Shown: piece by piece, positions 10,479 through 21,043 of the stretch | Numbering within the stretch: the first letter of the stretch is position 1 | Layout of the letters: each line of letters begins with the position of its first letter | DNA from: Echria macrotheca | Lineage: Eukaryota; Ascomycota; Sordariomycetes; Sordariales; Schizotheciaceae | Length of the DNA: 64,000 nucleotides | Reading direction: 5' to 3' | Assembly (NCBI GenBank): GCA_030411725.1 | Contig: MU839834.1 | Location: forward strand, 744,001 to 808,000 | Program-made: the position numbers and the translations under genes | The notes under the pieces: model-generated | Database searches by the model: none | What the model saw: only the letters and a program-made list of their open reading frames with translations | What the model was told of the DNA's origin: nothing

Positions 10479-12245
10479 CTACCAACCGCCACCAATCTTT
10501 CCAGCCAGCTGGACGACCCTCTCGGTGTCGGTTGCCTGCCCCTTGCCAACGTCGCTTATCACCTCGCGATAACTCGTATACACCAACTTCTGAAGCGATA
10601 TCCCCGTTATCCTCGACCAGTGCGCCAGGATATCACGGACCTTGGAAGCAGATATACCGTCTATGACGCCCGCTGTAGCATCATCTGTATCCATAGGCTG
10701 GTCTGCGCTAGCAAGGTCAGGCTCGTCCGCCGAGAAGTAAGCCTCGTCGACCTCGGCTAGCCACTCCTTCTGCTCTTGTGGCCCCGGCTTCGTCGTGAAC
10801 CCCTTACGATCGACAATGACCTGATCGTCAACCTTGATCTGTCCACCGCCATTGGTACACCCGCCGGGACACGCCATCACCTCGACATAGGCATATTCCA
10901 AACCGGCAGGCTTGCCAGCAGCCGCCGGTCTCCTCGCGCTCCCAAAGGGCTTGCTCCCTGGCATCCGCGAAGCCTTGGCCGGCTTTAGCTTCCGGACTAG
11001 ATTCTGAATATTTCGGAAACCATAATATCGCGCCGCCTTGAAGACGGTCTCCCCGGAGGCTGTGGTGACAGCATACTCGACCACGTCGGCGTTGCGCCCT
11101 CGGACGGTTTGGATCTGCGAGCCCGGATGTCGGGACCTTACGTCGTGTAGGACATAATGAAGGTTTCCTCCCGACGTCCCCGCGGCTCGGGACTGTCTGC
11201 GCTCCGACGGGGGAAACAGGAAATCCTGGAGCGATGGATCGGGAAATAGGGGTTGAGATAGAGGCGTAGTAGACATGTCGAAAATATTGATACCCCTCGA
11301 GGCCGCAAGCATCAGAATTTCCTTGCTCGTAATGACACAGTCCACATCCCTTACACCCCGGCCGGGCTTGCCATCCCCGCCCCAGACGCTGTCCGTGAGC
11401 TCCTCGCGACTAGCCTCGAGCTTTTTGTCGAAACAGGGCATGATGGCCAGGTGCCAGATGCGATCAGGCGAGATACCTAGCGTCTTGCTCAGTGTAGTCT
11501 TGAGCAGCGTCCCCATCAACGCCTGCGGCGACTTGACCCGTGACAGGTGCGGGAGCACATACGGATGTGTTTTCTCCGCATAACACACCCACCCAGGACA
11601 TGAAGACGTGAGCACCGGCGTCGCGGGTTTCGAGTCTCCTCCCCCTCCTGCCCCTCCAAGAACCTCATCCGCGCCGAGCACGAGACAGGCTTCCCGCGCC
11701 GTATTCGTATCCACCATCCACGTGAACCCATTCGCATACTGTCCACCGGTGCGTAGTCCGTTTGGTCCTACAAAGAGGTGCTCGATCATCCTGCCCGCCT
11801 GGCGCTCCGTGATCCCCCCGCCGCAGGTCGCCGCCAGGCTGGCCCGCGTCTGGGGGGAGATACTCGCCACGAAGAGCTTTGCGTTTTTGTCTTGTAGCCC
11901 GTCGACTGTGTACCCATTTGTGGTCTTGACGAGGTGCAGGGAGGGTGCGGCGTCGAGGACGCTCAGGACTTCGTTGTGCGATTGGAGGGAGACGAGGACG
12001 GCTTCGGCTGAGGTTACGCAGCCTGAGCAGGCTAGGCAGTCTGTTAGGGAGATTTGGGCGGCGGGTTGTGAGGACGGGGAGGAGGAGGAGGGGCCGCCGT
12101 CGAGGATGACTTCGTGCTCGTCGAGGGCGTTTGGAGGAGGAACATCGGAGGGGACGGGGACGGGGAGCGTCTCGATGGGTTTGATGCAGGCTACGCCGGG
12201 GGATATGAAGTCGTTTAGGTCGTCGACCGAGAGGATTGCCGACAT
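10479..12245 (-). CDS. NAR1: Cytosolic Fe-S cluster assembly factor Nar1
   Basis: Iron-only-hydrogenase-like protein of the cytosolic iron-sulfur assembly (CIA) pathway, linking early scaffold steps to the targeting complex. It is an intronless 588-aa frame beginning MSAILSVDDLNDFISPG. The N-terminal cluster ligands are visible as Cys20 plus DCLACSGC (Cys70, 73, 76). The C-terminal H-cluster-like ligands are in TSSCPGWVCYAEK, IMPCFDKK and VMACPGGCTNGGGQ. Length matches fungal Nar1 (about 550-600 aa). I chose the ATG at 12245 because it aligns with the family start. The frame stays open 103 codons further to 12554, but that leader is basic and low in similarity. It is convergent with the SUZ gene. 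Confidence 0.95.
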   Translation of the reverse strand: MSAILSVDDLNDFISPGVACIKPIETLPVPVPSDVPPPNALDEHEVILDGGPSSSSPSSQPAAQISLTDCLACSGCVTSAEAVLVSLQSHNEVLSVLDAAPSLHLVKTTNGYTVDGLQDKNAKLFVASISPQTRASLAATCGGGITERQAGRMIEHLFVGPNGLRTGGQYANGFTWMVDTNTAREACLVLGADEVLGGAGGGGDSKPATPVLTSSCPGWVCYAEKTHPYVLPHLSRVKSPQALMGTLLKTTLSKTLGISPDRIWHLAIMPCFDKKLEASREELTDSVWGGDGKPGRGVRDVDCVITSKEILMLAASRGINIFDMSTTPLSQPLFPDPSLQDFLFPPSERRQSRAAGTSGGNLHYVLHDVRSRHPGSQIQTVRGRNADVVEYAVTTASGETVFKAARYYGFRNIQNLVRKLKPAKASRMPGSKPFGSARRPAAAGKPAGLEYAYVEVMACPGGCTNGGGQIKVDDQVIVDRKGFTTKPGPQEQKEWLAEVDEAYFSADEPDLASADQPMDTDDATAGVIDGISASKVRDILAHWSRITGISLQKLVYTSYREVISDVGKGQATDTERVVQLAGKIGGGW

Positions 12246-12971
12246 TTTGTTGTTGTTTTTTTCGTTCGTCCTGCGACAAGGGCAGGGAGGGAGCTGTCTC
12301 TTCGTCCGTTTCGGTTGGTCCTTATTCTTCGGGAGGAAGGGAGGTTTTTTGATATAAAAATCCCCTCCCAAAAGAAGCAGCGTGGAACTGTACAGGGAGC
12401 GAGGATAGGAGCAAGAGTAAACTCGTTTCGCCACCTGGGTGTGTCCCTGGGTAACGATCGCAGTTGGGGGTCGCGCAAATTTCTTGTGCGCACCTCGAAC
12501 TAAACGGGAAGAAAAGTCATACGGTATGCCTGGTATTTGCTCTTCAAGAGACAAATCCCGAGGGGGGGTATCAAAAAGACACGAGAAATAAAATCTAGGG
12601 ACAGACCGCCGCGCCCCATATGCTTTGAAATGCAGCTTTCACGGTGACTGATAGGTTGTCCACCAAAATCCCGTTCCCTGCGAGATCGGCTCGCCCCTCC
12701 ACTTTGGAGGGGTGGGTGAACTGACAGGGGGTGACCCCGCCGTTCTGGAACCCCACAAACCCCCACCCCAGCTGTGATTTGGGGTGGCAGGGCATGACGT
12801 CTGGGAGGAGGAGAGCCGAGAAAACCCGGGTGCATCAAAACATCTCCTCGGGTTCAAAGCAACCTGAAAAACAATGGTCTCAAAAGTGTTTGGGGTAGCA
12901 GCTGTCGAATTGATATTCTATCTTCTAGCTTGACCTAAAAACTGCCCAAATAATACCACTCATTCGTGTCA
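12246..12971. promoter_or_regulatory. NAR1 upstream region and 3' end of the next gene
   Basis: About 725 bp between two minus-strand genes. It should contain the NAR1 promoter and the 3' UTR of the 12972-15245 gene. A purine/pyrimidine-rich C tract occurs near 12690-12790. No gene is supported here. Confidence 0.5.
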
Positions 12972-15245
12972 CTACGCCGAGAGCAAAGTCGAATGTCCCT
13001 TCGATGCCCTTGTTGACTTTGTCCGCGTCTTTTTCTCGAGCCGCCCGTGTTCCCCCCTCCGCCTGCGTGTTGCTCGCTGGTCATCCATCGTGACATTTCT
13101 GTCCCGACACAGGCTCTCAAGGGCTTTTAAATCGGCTAGGAACCGACGGAGGCGGAGACCCGTTTTTGCCTCGATCCAGGCGTCCAGACCTGTATCCGCA
13201 GATGCTGCACATATGATGCTCAGCCCCTTTAAAACGTCCCTGTCACTGATGTCCTGATCTCCAGCTTGCGCTACACTGCTCGCTGCGTTTGACACCCTCG
13301 AATTTCTCTTGGCCTTTGGATTTGATCTTCTAGCAGGGTCCCTATTGGGCATCGGCATCGCTCCTGGTGCATCGTTACCTGCTCCTTCTGTCACAGTCTC
13401 GCCTGTGAATTGTCGACATAGGGCGGCAGCCAAGTGAAGTCTCTTGGACGGTGAGTCAAGCTCGGATGACGCCCTCTTGTCCGCCAGCTGCGCTTCCGAT
13501 TCTTTCCCCTCTTCATTCTGCCCCATGTTGTCCAGTTTACGCACCACATCGTCAAGTGCTTCCTCCAATGAGGATGGCCGCCCGATGCTTTCTTCCCAGG
13601 CTTCGGGAAGATCCAAGGCACTGGACTCCTTGGGCCCAGTAGTTGCGGCAGTCAACCGAACACTGGCTCTGGCCTTTTTTTTCTGTGCTTCCAGGACATC
13701 GCCACCCCTCAAGCGAATCATCTTGACTGCAGCCGCTTCGTTCTTCTCCGGCGACAGCTTCTTCTCCTCGGCAATACGGGCATGATGGGGGCACCTAACC
13801 AGTGTCCAGCTTCTTTCCTCGGCGATCACAATGCCGTCGTTGATTCCAGACGCCGGACTCGACAGCGGCAATGCGGGTAGAGCCTTAGTTAACACACCGT
13901 CAGTGGGCTGTGCGACCTGCACTGGGGTGCGAGAAGATCCCATATCCGTCCGCTTCGTTTCAACAGCTGGTAGTGGTTTCAGAAGCACTACACGATTCGT
14001 ATCCATCACGACCGGCCTCGGTGTTTGCTGGTTCTCAGAAGCGATGGCAGAAGGCGACTTGGACTTGATAGGTATGGCCGATGAACGACGTCGCGCCACT
14101 TTTCTACGCTCGGATCCGGGGGCTCTGTCCCGATGCCTGTTCGGTCTGTTTCCCACCTCGTTCTCCCCCGGTGACCGCGAGCGGTGCGTCGTCTCCTTTC
14201 CTTGCGCTGTTTTATGAGACGGGTTATGATCGGTGATAGATGTAGGCCCGCCTGTTCGGTGAGACTCGACAACAGTTGCGGTGCCGGATAGAATGTGGTT
14301 TGTTGAGGATGACACTCGGGTTGGCGAGGAACCTCCATCGTACCTAAGCCTGGCCCCATCTGATCCACTTCTGTGAGATCCAGAATCGCCTCGTTGTGTT
14401 GGGTGAGCATTCTGGTCCTCTGATGTTACCGCGAGTCCGGCATCTCGAAACTGCTGGCGATATGGAAGAAGCTCCTGGACCGTGTGAATCGAGATATGGG
14501 TTTCCCTAGCCGAGGCTGTGGACGAAGGAAGTTCGCCGACGGCGTCTGTTGCTATAACGAGTTTCTCGGACTCGTTGGTGAAGCCGTCAGCTGTGTTCTG
14601 GTTTCGCCGCACGGCGAGGACCCCGTCAACAGTTGGTCGAGCCTGGACTGAAGGCAGCTTCTGGCGTGGTTGTGGCTTTGGAAACACCCTGTATCTAGGC
14701 GGTCCGGGAATAGAGGGGAGCGGAGCATTTTTGATACTGAGCTGCCCTGCTTTTGTACCATGAACAGGCGGTAATTCTGCCTCCATGTCTCCGTCTTGTG
14801 TTTGCCCAGGCGTGATATTTTGCGGCACAGGCCTGACTTCGGTATAGGGTGCTGAAAATTTGGGAAATTGTGTAGCCGTACTCCGATATGGTCGATTTTC
14901 CTTCAGATCGGAGGCAGCATGCCGAGTGACTCCTTCAGGTTTTTGTGGCCGGCGTTGCTTCCTGGAAGAGCTGGTCGGACAGCACCCATGTTCTTGAGAC
15001 GAGGTCCGATCCCGAAGACAATGTCCCGAGTGCGGTCCACGCCCGCTCTCCGCTTTCGTCTCCGTGCCGGCGTCAACCTCCGGAGTCGACTCGGATACCG
15101 GCTGTGTAGCCGCACCGGTTTGAGGCCCGTGACTGCTATTGGAATGAACAAACGAGACGCGGACTTTGCTTCGACGTTTCCGTCGGACCAGAGCGCGGTG
15201 TGCCCTGCGAAGCTTCTCGAGAGGTTCACTCAGGGGCGTCCGCAT
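12972..15245 (-). CDS. Large intrinsically disordered hypothetical protein
   Basis: I do not recognise a domain. The frame from the first in-frame ATG (15245) gives 757 aa, rich in Ser, Arg, Lys, Pro and Thr, with long low-complexity stretches such as HRSRSPGENEVGNRPNRHRD. A more ordered C-terminal part contains TGLDAWIEAKTGLRLRRFLA and DLKALESLCRDRNVTMDDQ, and the protein ends in a very basic tail. Reading stays open upstream to 15350, where TTAG gives a plausible acceptor, and the codons between 15350 and 15245 look coding (PKAKPAPPDAIASLVNGPNQ). An upstream exon in the 270 bp before the SDHAF1 stop is therefore likely but unresolved. The basic, disordered character would suit a nuclear or chromatin-associated role, but that is speculation. 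Confidence 0.65.
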   Translation of the reverse strand: MRTPLSEPLEKLRRAHRALVRRKRRSKVRVSFVHSNSSHGPQTGAATQPVSESTPEVDAGTETKAESGRGPHSGHCLRDRTSSQEHGCCPTSSSRKQRRPQKPEGVTRHAASDLKENRPYRSTATQFPKFSAPYTEVRPVPQNITPGQTQDGDMEAELPPVHGTKAGQLSIKNAPLPSIPGPPRYRVFPKPQPRQKLPSVQARPTVDGVLAVRRNQNTADGFTNESEKLVIATDAVGELPSSTASARETHISIHTVQELLPYRQQFRDAGLAVTSEDQNAHPTQRGDSGSHRSGSDGARLRYDGGSSPTRVSSSTNHILSGTATVVESHRTGGPTSITDHNPSHKTAQGKETTHRSRSPGENEVGNRPNRHRDRAPGSERRKVARRRSSAIPIKSKSPSAIASENQQTPRPVVMDTNRVVLLKPLPAVETKRTDMGSSRTPVQVAQPTDGVLTKALPALPLSSPASGINDGIVIAEERSWTLVRCPHHARIAEEKKLSPEKNEAAAVKMIRLRGGDVLEAQKKKARASVRLTAATTGPKESSALDLPEAWEESIGRPSSLEEALDDVVRKLDNMGQNEEGKESEAQLADKRASSELDSPSKRLHLAAALCRQFTGETVTEGAGNDAPGAMPMPNRDPARRSNPKAKRNSRVSNAASSVAQAGDQDISDRDVLKGLSIICAASADTGLDAWIEAKTGLRLRRFLADLKALESLCRDRNVTMDDQRATRRRRGEHGRLEKKTRTKSTRASKGHSTLLSA

Positions 15246-15624
15246 GACCTCCTCGGCAGCGTGAGGTGCTTGGTTAGGGCCGTTGACAAGCGAAGCAATG
15301 GCATCGGGCGGAGCAGGCTTGGCTTTGGGTCGACGGTGTGGACTTCCCTTCTAAGCTAAGTTGAGTGAAGACATGGCTCTTCTAATCCAAAAAGTCGATC
15401 CAAAAGTGAGGGCGGTGAGCTCTCGGTAGAGCTGTTGGGTTGCGATGTTGACCGTGGGATGTCGAGAGGGTGAATCGTAAGAGCTAGAGCAGAACCAGCT
15501 GCTCGAGCTTTCTGCGAGTTTCCAATTCCGCAGAGCGCGGTTGACCTCTCTTGTTGATCTACCGGCAAGACCCACCGACTGTCGACAGTCGTCTGCATCC
15601 ATGGAAGGAGCGAGCAATATCACA

Positions 15625-15927
15625 TCACTGTGATTTGATGTCTTTGACACCTGGGGATGAGTACATCTCCAGCTGCCGACGTCCCTTGCGCAACAGGAAC
15701 TCAATTGCCCCGAAATCTCGCTTATCGATGCCCATGTTTTTGTTGAATTCGTTTCTGGATCATGAATGAGAAGGGAGGTTCGGCAGGTGGACGACGAGTG
15801 CTCACCTTGCAAAAGACCGAAAATGAGCCTGCTTGGCTTCGGGCTTGCTCCGACACGCACGGAGACACTGGCGATATAGAGATAAGATCTCCTTCTGGAG
15901 GCCCGAGAGGCGCATTGGGGTAGACAT
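15625..15927 (-). CDS. SDH6: Succinate dehydrogenase assembly factor 1 (SDHAF1/Sdh6), LYR protein
   Basis: A two-exon gene of only 83 codons. Exon 1 is 15927-15806 and exon 2 is 15754-15625; the 51-nt intron has GTGAGC and CCAG ends, and the phase (2) joins AR to NEF. The protein starts MSTPMRLSGLQKEILSLYR and contains the LYR motif followed by QCLRACRSKP. It continues EFNKNMGIDKRDFGAIE, then LLRKGRRQLEMY and SSPGVKDI. These match the mitochondrial LYR/complex I LYR family member SDHAF1, which helps insert Fe-S clusters into the SdhB subunit of complex II in the matrix. Length fits the family (about 80-115 aa). It sits head-to-head with the FAH-like gene at 16406. Confidence 0.88.
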
Positions 15928-16405
15928 GGCTTCAATGCGTTTGGGTCAAACGATGCATTCGGAAGAAACAAAACAGACGTCAGGGGCCCGTTGAAAATTC
16001 ATGACGCGCCGACGGGAACAGTGGGGCCGCTCGGAGCGTCGGCCGCAGCGGCAACCCCTGGAGCCGAGGATGCTCGGCCGTGGAAACAGCGCAGAAACAC
16101 TGCCAGTCTGGCAACTATTGAGAGACTCAATTATCAGGGGAAAATATCTCTTGGGCTGCCGTGAATGAGTTCCGGGTATCTAGTTCCGTCTGAGAGTCCA
16201 AAAATGCCGGGAATTATCGGTTTTACTGAGTGAATGCTAAGTTGATGCTTGGTAAAGTGACCCCACTGTCTTGGTGAGCTCAGGCTTAAATCCGATCGAT
16301 GATCAGCGATATGATGGCAACTATCCGCCGGCCTCCGTGATCGCTCCGTTCTCACCGAGCGTCAGCAGTCTCCAATTGATCATTGTAACACATTTTGAAC
16401 TTGCA
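15928..16405. promoter_or_regulatory. Divergent promoter, SDHAF1 / FAH-family gene
   Basis: 478 bp between head-to-head start codons. I see no additional gene and make no specific site call. Confidence 0.5.
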
Positions 16406-17452
16406 ATGGCTTCATTTTCGGTGAGAACCATGCTGAAAAGAACCTAAAAGGTGGAAAAGCACATGAGCTAATAACACATCCCCCCTTCAGAGACTCGTCC
16501 GCTTCCTCGCCCGGGACGGACGCACTTACTACGGCGATGCCATCCTCCCCCGCGGCATCACCGACATCAGCAAGGCAAAGCAGGCCCGCATCGTAAAGGG
16601 CGACATCTTTGGCAAACACGACGTGACCGACCAGGTCGCCGACATCCGCCTGCTCCTAGCCCCGCTCGCGCCCGAAGACGTCCGCACCGTCCGCTGTCTC
16701 GGCCTCAACTACGAGTTACACGCAAAGGAGTCCAAACTGCCCATCCCGCAGTACCCAGTCCTCTTCTACAAGCCCGTGACCTCCCTCGCCGGCCCGACCG
16801 ACCCGATCCCGGTCCACCCCCTAGCCCAGGAAGGCACAGGTCTAGACTACGAGTGCGAGCTCGTCGCCGTCATCGGCAAGCGCTGCTCCGACGTGCCCGA
16901 GTCCAAGGCGTTGGAGTACGTCCTCGGCTACGCCGTCGGCAACGACGTCTCGCACCGCGACTGGCAGATCAAGCGCGGCGGCGGCCAGTGGTCCCTGGGC
17001 AAGGGCTTCGACTCCTGGGCGCCCTTCGGCCCGGGCATCGTCAGCAGCAGTCTTATCAGGGACCCGCAAACCCTCACGATCAAAACGCGGCTGAACGGCA
17101 AGACGGTCCAGGAGAGCTCCACGGCCGATATGATCTTTAGCGTGAAGAAGACGATTGCTTTCCTCAGTCAGGGGACGACGTTGTTGCCTGGCGATGTGAT
17201 TTTCACTGGGACGTAAGTTCTTCTTCCCCCTTGACCTTCTCGGAAATTTCTCGCTACCTTATGAGAGAGTTTCTGGCAAGACAGTTGCTGATTACATTTA
17301 TGACCCCCCTAAAAAGACCATCGGGCGTCGGCATGGGGCGGAATCCCCAGCTCTGGATGAAGGATGGGGATGTGGTCGAGGTTGAGCTGGAGCAGGTCGG
17401 CACGTGTACCAACCGGATTGAATTCACATCCAAGCAGGGCCCGAGGCTCTGA
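16406..17452 (+). CDS. Fumarylacetoacetate hydrolase (FAH) family protein
   Basis: Three exons: 16406-16420 (only 15 nt, encoding MASFS), 16491-17212, and 17317-17452, for 290 aa. Introns are 70 and 104 nt with GTGAGA...TCAG and GTAAGT...AAAG ends. The core shows RTVRCLGLNYELHAKE, PVLFYKPVTSLAGP and GLDYECELVAVIGKR (the ExE metal pair). It also has GYAVGNDVSHRDWQ (metal Asp) and, across the second splice, GDVIFTGTPSGVGMGRNP, so the intron interrupts the signature GTPSGVG loop. Members are Mg-dependent hydrolases or decarboxylases of 2,4-diketo acids (FAHD1-like acylpyruvase/oxaloacetate decarboxylase, or 2-hydroxyhepta-2,4-diene-1,7-dioate isomerase-like). The precise substrate cannot be read from sequence. 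No targeting signal is obvious. Confidence 0.9.
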
Positions 17453-18733
17453 GTGAGCTTCGCTCGTGTACCTATTCTTCCCACAGGATCAAAAACACAA
17501 TCGGAAGAACATTCGTGTCAGCGTCGCAGAGAAAAATATGCCGCCGGTGTCTATTTATGACTTCCAAAGCTTTTTGTGCCGCTGGGATGCCGGTTTTTAT
17601 AAGACCAGATACAATACTTATCAAGAGCCTCGGTGACCCAAGTTGGTGCTGGTCACCACCACCAACCACACTTACACACACTCTCAGGTGCAAACTGGCC
17701 CAAAATCAGCCCAAGCACAAAAAATCGCCTGGGCGGCAAGCGACTCAGCCAGCGCCAGCGTGTTTCTACGCATTGTCACATGATAAGCTCGGTAGTTTCC
17801 CTCAAAAGCCTGACCAGCTGTTGGAAACCTCATTGGGCTTGTTGCAAAGCAAAGCCCCCCTCGCCCCCGCCAAACCTCTGCTGCTTCGCCTCCCAGCCTT
17901 GTCCCTCCCAAGGCGGACCGGGCTCCCACTCAACCACTCCAATCCCGGCGAACCCAAAACAAAATAATCAAAAAAAATCAACCCATCGCACAGCATACTT
18001 TCCAAGCTGCTTCAAGTTGACAACATGGAAGTGAATGAAACGAGAAGTCCTATGGTCTGCCTGCCCAGGTGAGATGGCCTACGGGCGTTCCAGGCCCCAC
18101 CTGACCACCCCCTCCCTGGACGAGCAAGTCCTCCCCGTCCGGTCCGGACGTCTCTCCGTTCCAAGCCCGATCTTGCACAACGGCCGATAGGCGTTCTGCC
18201 CCGTCAACCACCGGAGCGACCTATCACCGTCTTGCCCACCCAAAGGACCCGCTTCGGTGTGCATATCGAGAAGGCTGAGAGACGAACCCCAGAGAAAGTG
18301 TAGAACTAACTAATGGGATGGCAAACGTGGGGACTGACATCGGCGGTGCATGTCTTGATTGCCTACCGACCTGGCAAGGCCTGCGTGGAGGCGCGGGGAC
18401 CAGCTCCGCCGCCTACCTTACTGCCGTTGTTTACAGCTGAGCCAGGCTCTCCAAATCCTCCCCTCCCTTCTTGAATTTCCTCTTTTTAATAGAGAACCCT
18501 ATGATTCAGAACCCGGTGCTTCTTATTTTCTTGCCTGATATTGTTACTTCCCCAGTTTCTTCGTCGAGGACCTGGGTTTCTTCGATTCTACTGGCTCTTC
18601 ATCTAGGACTCAGCCCATCCTGGCTATCTCGGCCCTAGTCTGTATCATTGCCCTTTCTCTTGGGACTATTAGTATATTGTCCGTCGTCCCTATCCTCCAA
18701 CCTAGGCGAGAGACTCGGAGGTCACGACGCAGC
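17453..18733. other. Upstream region of the RBR ligase gene
   Basis: About 1.3 kb. A candidate 5' exon at 18025-18068 (14 codons, MEVNETRSPMVCLP, ending in a CAG|GTGAGA donor) is in phase with an acceptor CCTAG at 18705 just upstream of the in-frame ATG at 18734. That would imply a 637-nt intron, so I treat it as a possibility only. No other gene is supported. Confidence 0.4.
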
Positions 18734-21043
18734 ATGTGTGCACTGGCACAACCCCTTCCGCCAGTTCAGCCAGGAGAGGCAGCGGTATGTTCGAAGGGGC
18801 TGCGAGTGGAAACACCAAAACATAGAGTTGTCTCCCAACAACATGACTCGGCAGTTGAACTGGCCGTACCAGAGGAAGAGCCAACACAGCTGGACGAGTC
18901 TATCGACCTTACTCAATACGACCCGCCGGCTGCCCTGTCGGAGCTTTCGAACATCACATCCGAGACCATCGTCCTCGTCGTTGAATCGTCCCTCAAGCAC
19001 GTCATCCAGCAGGTCCAGGCAGAGAAACAGAGGAACGAGGAGCTGCTCGCCGCCGAGAGATCTGCCAGCGCGGATTCTGGAATAGAAGTTGATAATAGGA
19101 GTGACAAAGGTAAAGCGCCCGAGACAGCGGAGGACAACGACGGCGGGAGGATATCCGCCACTGGTTCGTCCGAGGATGGCGGTTCACATCAGGGTTCTAT
19201 CGACGACTGGCGTGATAAAGTTGCCCAGAGACGGCATCGACTCGGGTTCCGCCGGATATTCCAACACATTGTCGACAAGGGCGAGTCCGGCTCTTTCGAT
19301 ATCGGCCAGCTGCCAGCTCACCTCCACGGCGTCTCAAAGCCACAGCTACCCAAGCCCGGTAGGGCCGCGGACCGCGACGCGACGTCTACACCTTCGGCTT
19401 TCACCAAGTTCATCTATAAACACCTCAGACAACCTTCTGAGTCGACGTTGAGCTCGTCGGTCGAAGCCATGTATGTACCTACCCTTTGTGAAGATGGCTT
19501 GGCACTGTCCTGACTGGTGTTAGCGAATGCGTCTCGTGCTTCGACGACATCAAGCCAAAACAAAGCATCAAAACGAGCTGCCACCATTACTGTAAGGGGT
19601 GCTTCCAGCAGCTCATCGCCACGGCTCTCGAGAGCGAGGCGCAGTGGCCACCAAAGTGCTGCTTGAACCCGATACCGTTTCGGACCATCGCCAAGTACGT
19701 TGGGCCGGATCTCTTGAAGCGGTACTGGGAGAAACACGAGGAGTTCCGGGTGCCGGTGGAGAACCGAATTTACTGCAGCGAGCCCGACTGCGGCGAGTTG
19801 ATTCGCAAGGTCGACAAAGCTCATAAGACGGCGCGGTGCAGCAAGGGACACAGCATGTGCGTTATGTGCAGAGGCGTTCCGCACCCAACCAGCACGGCTT
19901 GTCCGCAGGACCGGGACCGACAGCTCGCCGACCAACTGGCCGAAGAGGAGGGATGGCGGCGCTGCTTCAAATGCAGCGTCTTGGTCGAACACAAGGACGC
20001 TTGTCAGCATATGACTTGCAGGTATGCTCTGCCTTGGAAATGCCGTGTGTTCAGTTCTGCTAACAGCCCGAAGATGTGGTGCTCAGTTCTGTTACGTCTG
20101 TGGATCCATCTGGCGGACCTGTGTATGCACGAACGATCAACTGACGGCCATCAAACAGCGCGCGGAGATCCGCCGTGTGGAGCGACAGTCCAAGGAGTCC
20201 GAGGAAGAAGCGTGGCTTAAGAACACTCTGCGGCTCATCGAGGAATACGAGCGCGAGACACAGCGGAGAGAGGAGGAGGAACGGGCAGCCGAGGCAGCCC
20301 GGAGACGGGAGGAACGGCGCCGAAGAGCGGCTGAGCGTCGACGTCGGGAGCGAGACAGACTGAAAGCTCTCGACACCAGACACGCCGAGCTTCGTAGCAT
20401 TCTCCTGAGACTCAACGAGATCCAGAGGGCACTCCTCAGCAGCACCCAACATCGCGAAACCGAATATGGTGCAAAGGCGGCAGAAGCCGAAAGAGAGAAT
20501 CTCCTCCGCGAACAGGCCGAGGAGCGTCAGCTGCTGCAAACGCGCACGACAGCCGAGATAGAAGAGCTGGAATCGAAGGCGGCACGTGAGTTTGGTCTCC
20601 GAGCTGCATGGGAGCAGCGCCTAGAAGACGAATACGCAACGGCGCTGAGGAATTTCTGGGCAAAGAAGGAGGGCGGCGAGAGCCAGGTAGAGCGCGAGCT
20701 TCTGGCATTCATGGTCCAGAACGACCAGAGGTGGGACGCCTGGAAGGAAGAACGAGATGATGTTCTCGAGAAGAAGCGCTACGCCGTCCAGGACGAGCTT
20801 GCGGTCCGGGAGGAGCTCATGTTGACCATGCGTCGACGACTCGAGACGACGTCGGCGAGGTTGGCTGCCGAACAAAAGACTAAGCACCAGGCAGAGCGCC
20901 TGTGGTTTGACTTGGTCATCACCGAGCGCGCGAGACTCTTGGCCGAGATGTACTCGGTCGAGAGAGAGAACGGGGGCGAGAACAATGGCCCGAGCGGCAG
21001 CGACAGCGACAGCGACAGCGACGATGACGAGGCGGACGTTTGA
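18734..21043 (+). CDS. RBR-type (RING1-IBR-RING2) E3 ubiquitin ligase
   Basis: Exons 18734-19470, 19524-20021 and 20074-21043, joined by 53- and 52-nt introns (both GTATG...AG), give 734 aa. A disordered N-terminus with DLTQYDPPAALSELSNIT is followed by RING1 (ECVSCFDDIKPKQSIKTSC, HHYCKGC). Next is the IBR (YCSEPDCGEL, ARCSKGHSMCVMCRGVPHP), then RING2 (RRCFKCSVLVEHKDACQHM, then TCRCGAQFCYVCG across the second splice). The cysteine in KDACQHM aligns with the RING2 catalytic cysteine of RBR ligases, which forms a thioester with ubiquitin. A long Arg/Glu coiled coil (RREEEERAAEAARRREERR) follows, and the protein ends in an SDSDSDSDDDEAD tail. The substrate is unknown. The first in-frame ATG was taken as the start; a spliced upstream start is possible. 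Confidence 0.85.

Noticed and set aside
15351..15971. 206-codon minus-strand open frame in the same frame as the large disordered protein
   Set aside because: The real coding here is the spliced SDHAF1 gene in another frame; the shared frame with the 12972 ORF is coincidental over exon and intron alike.
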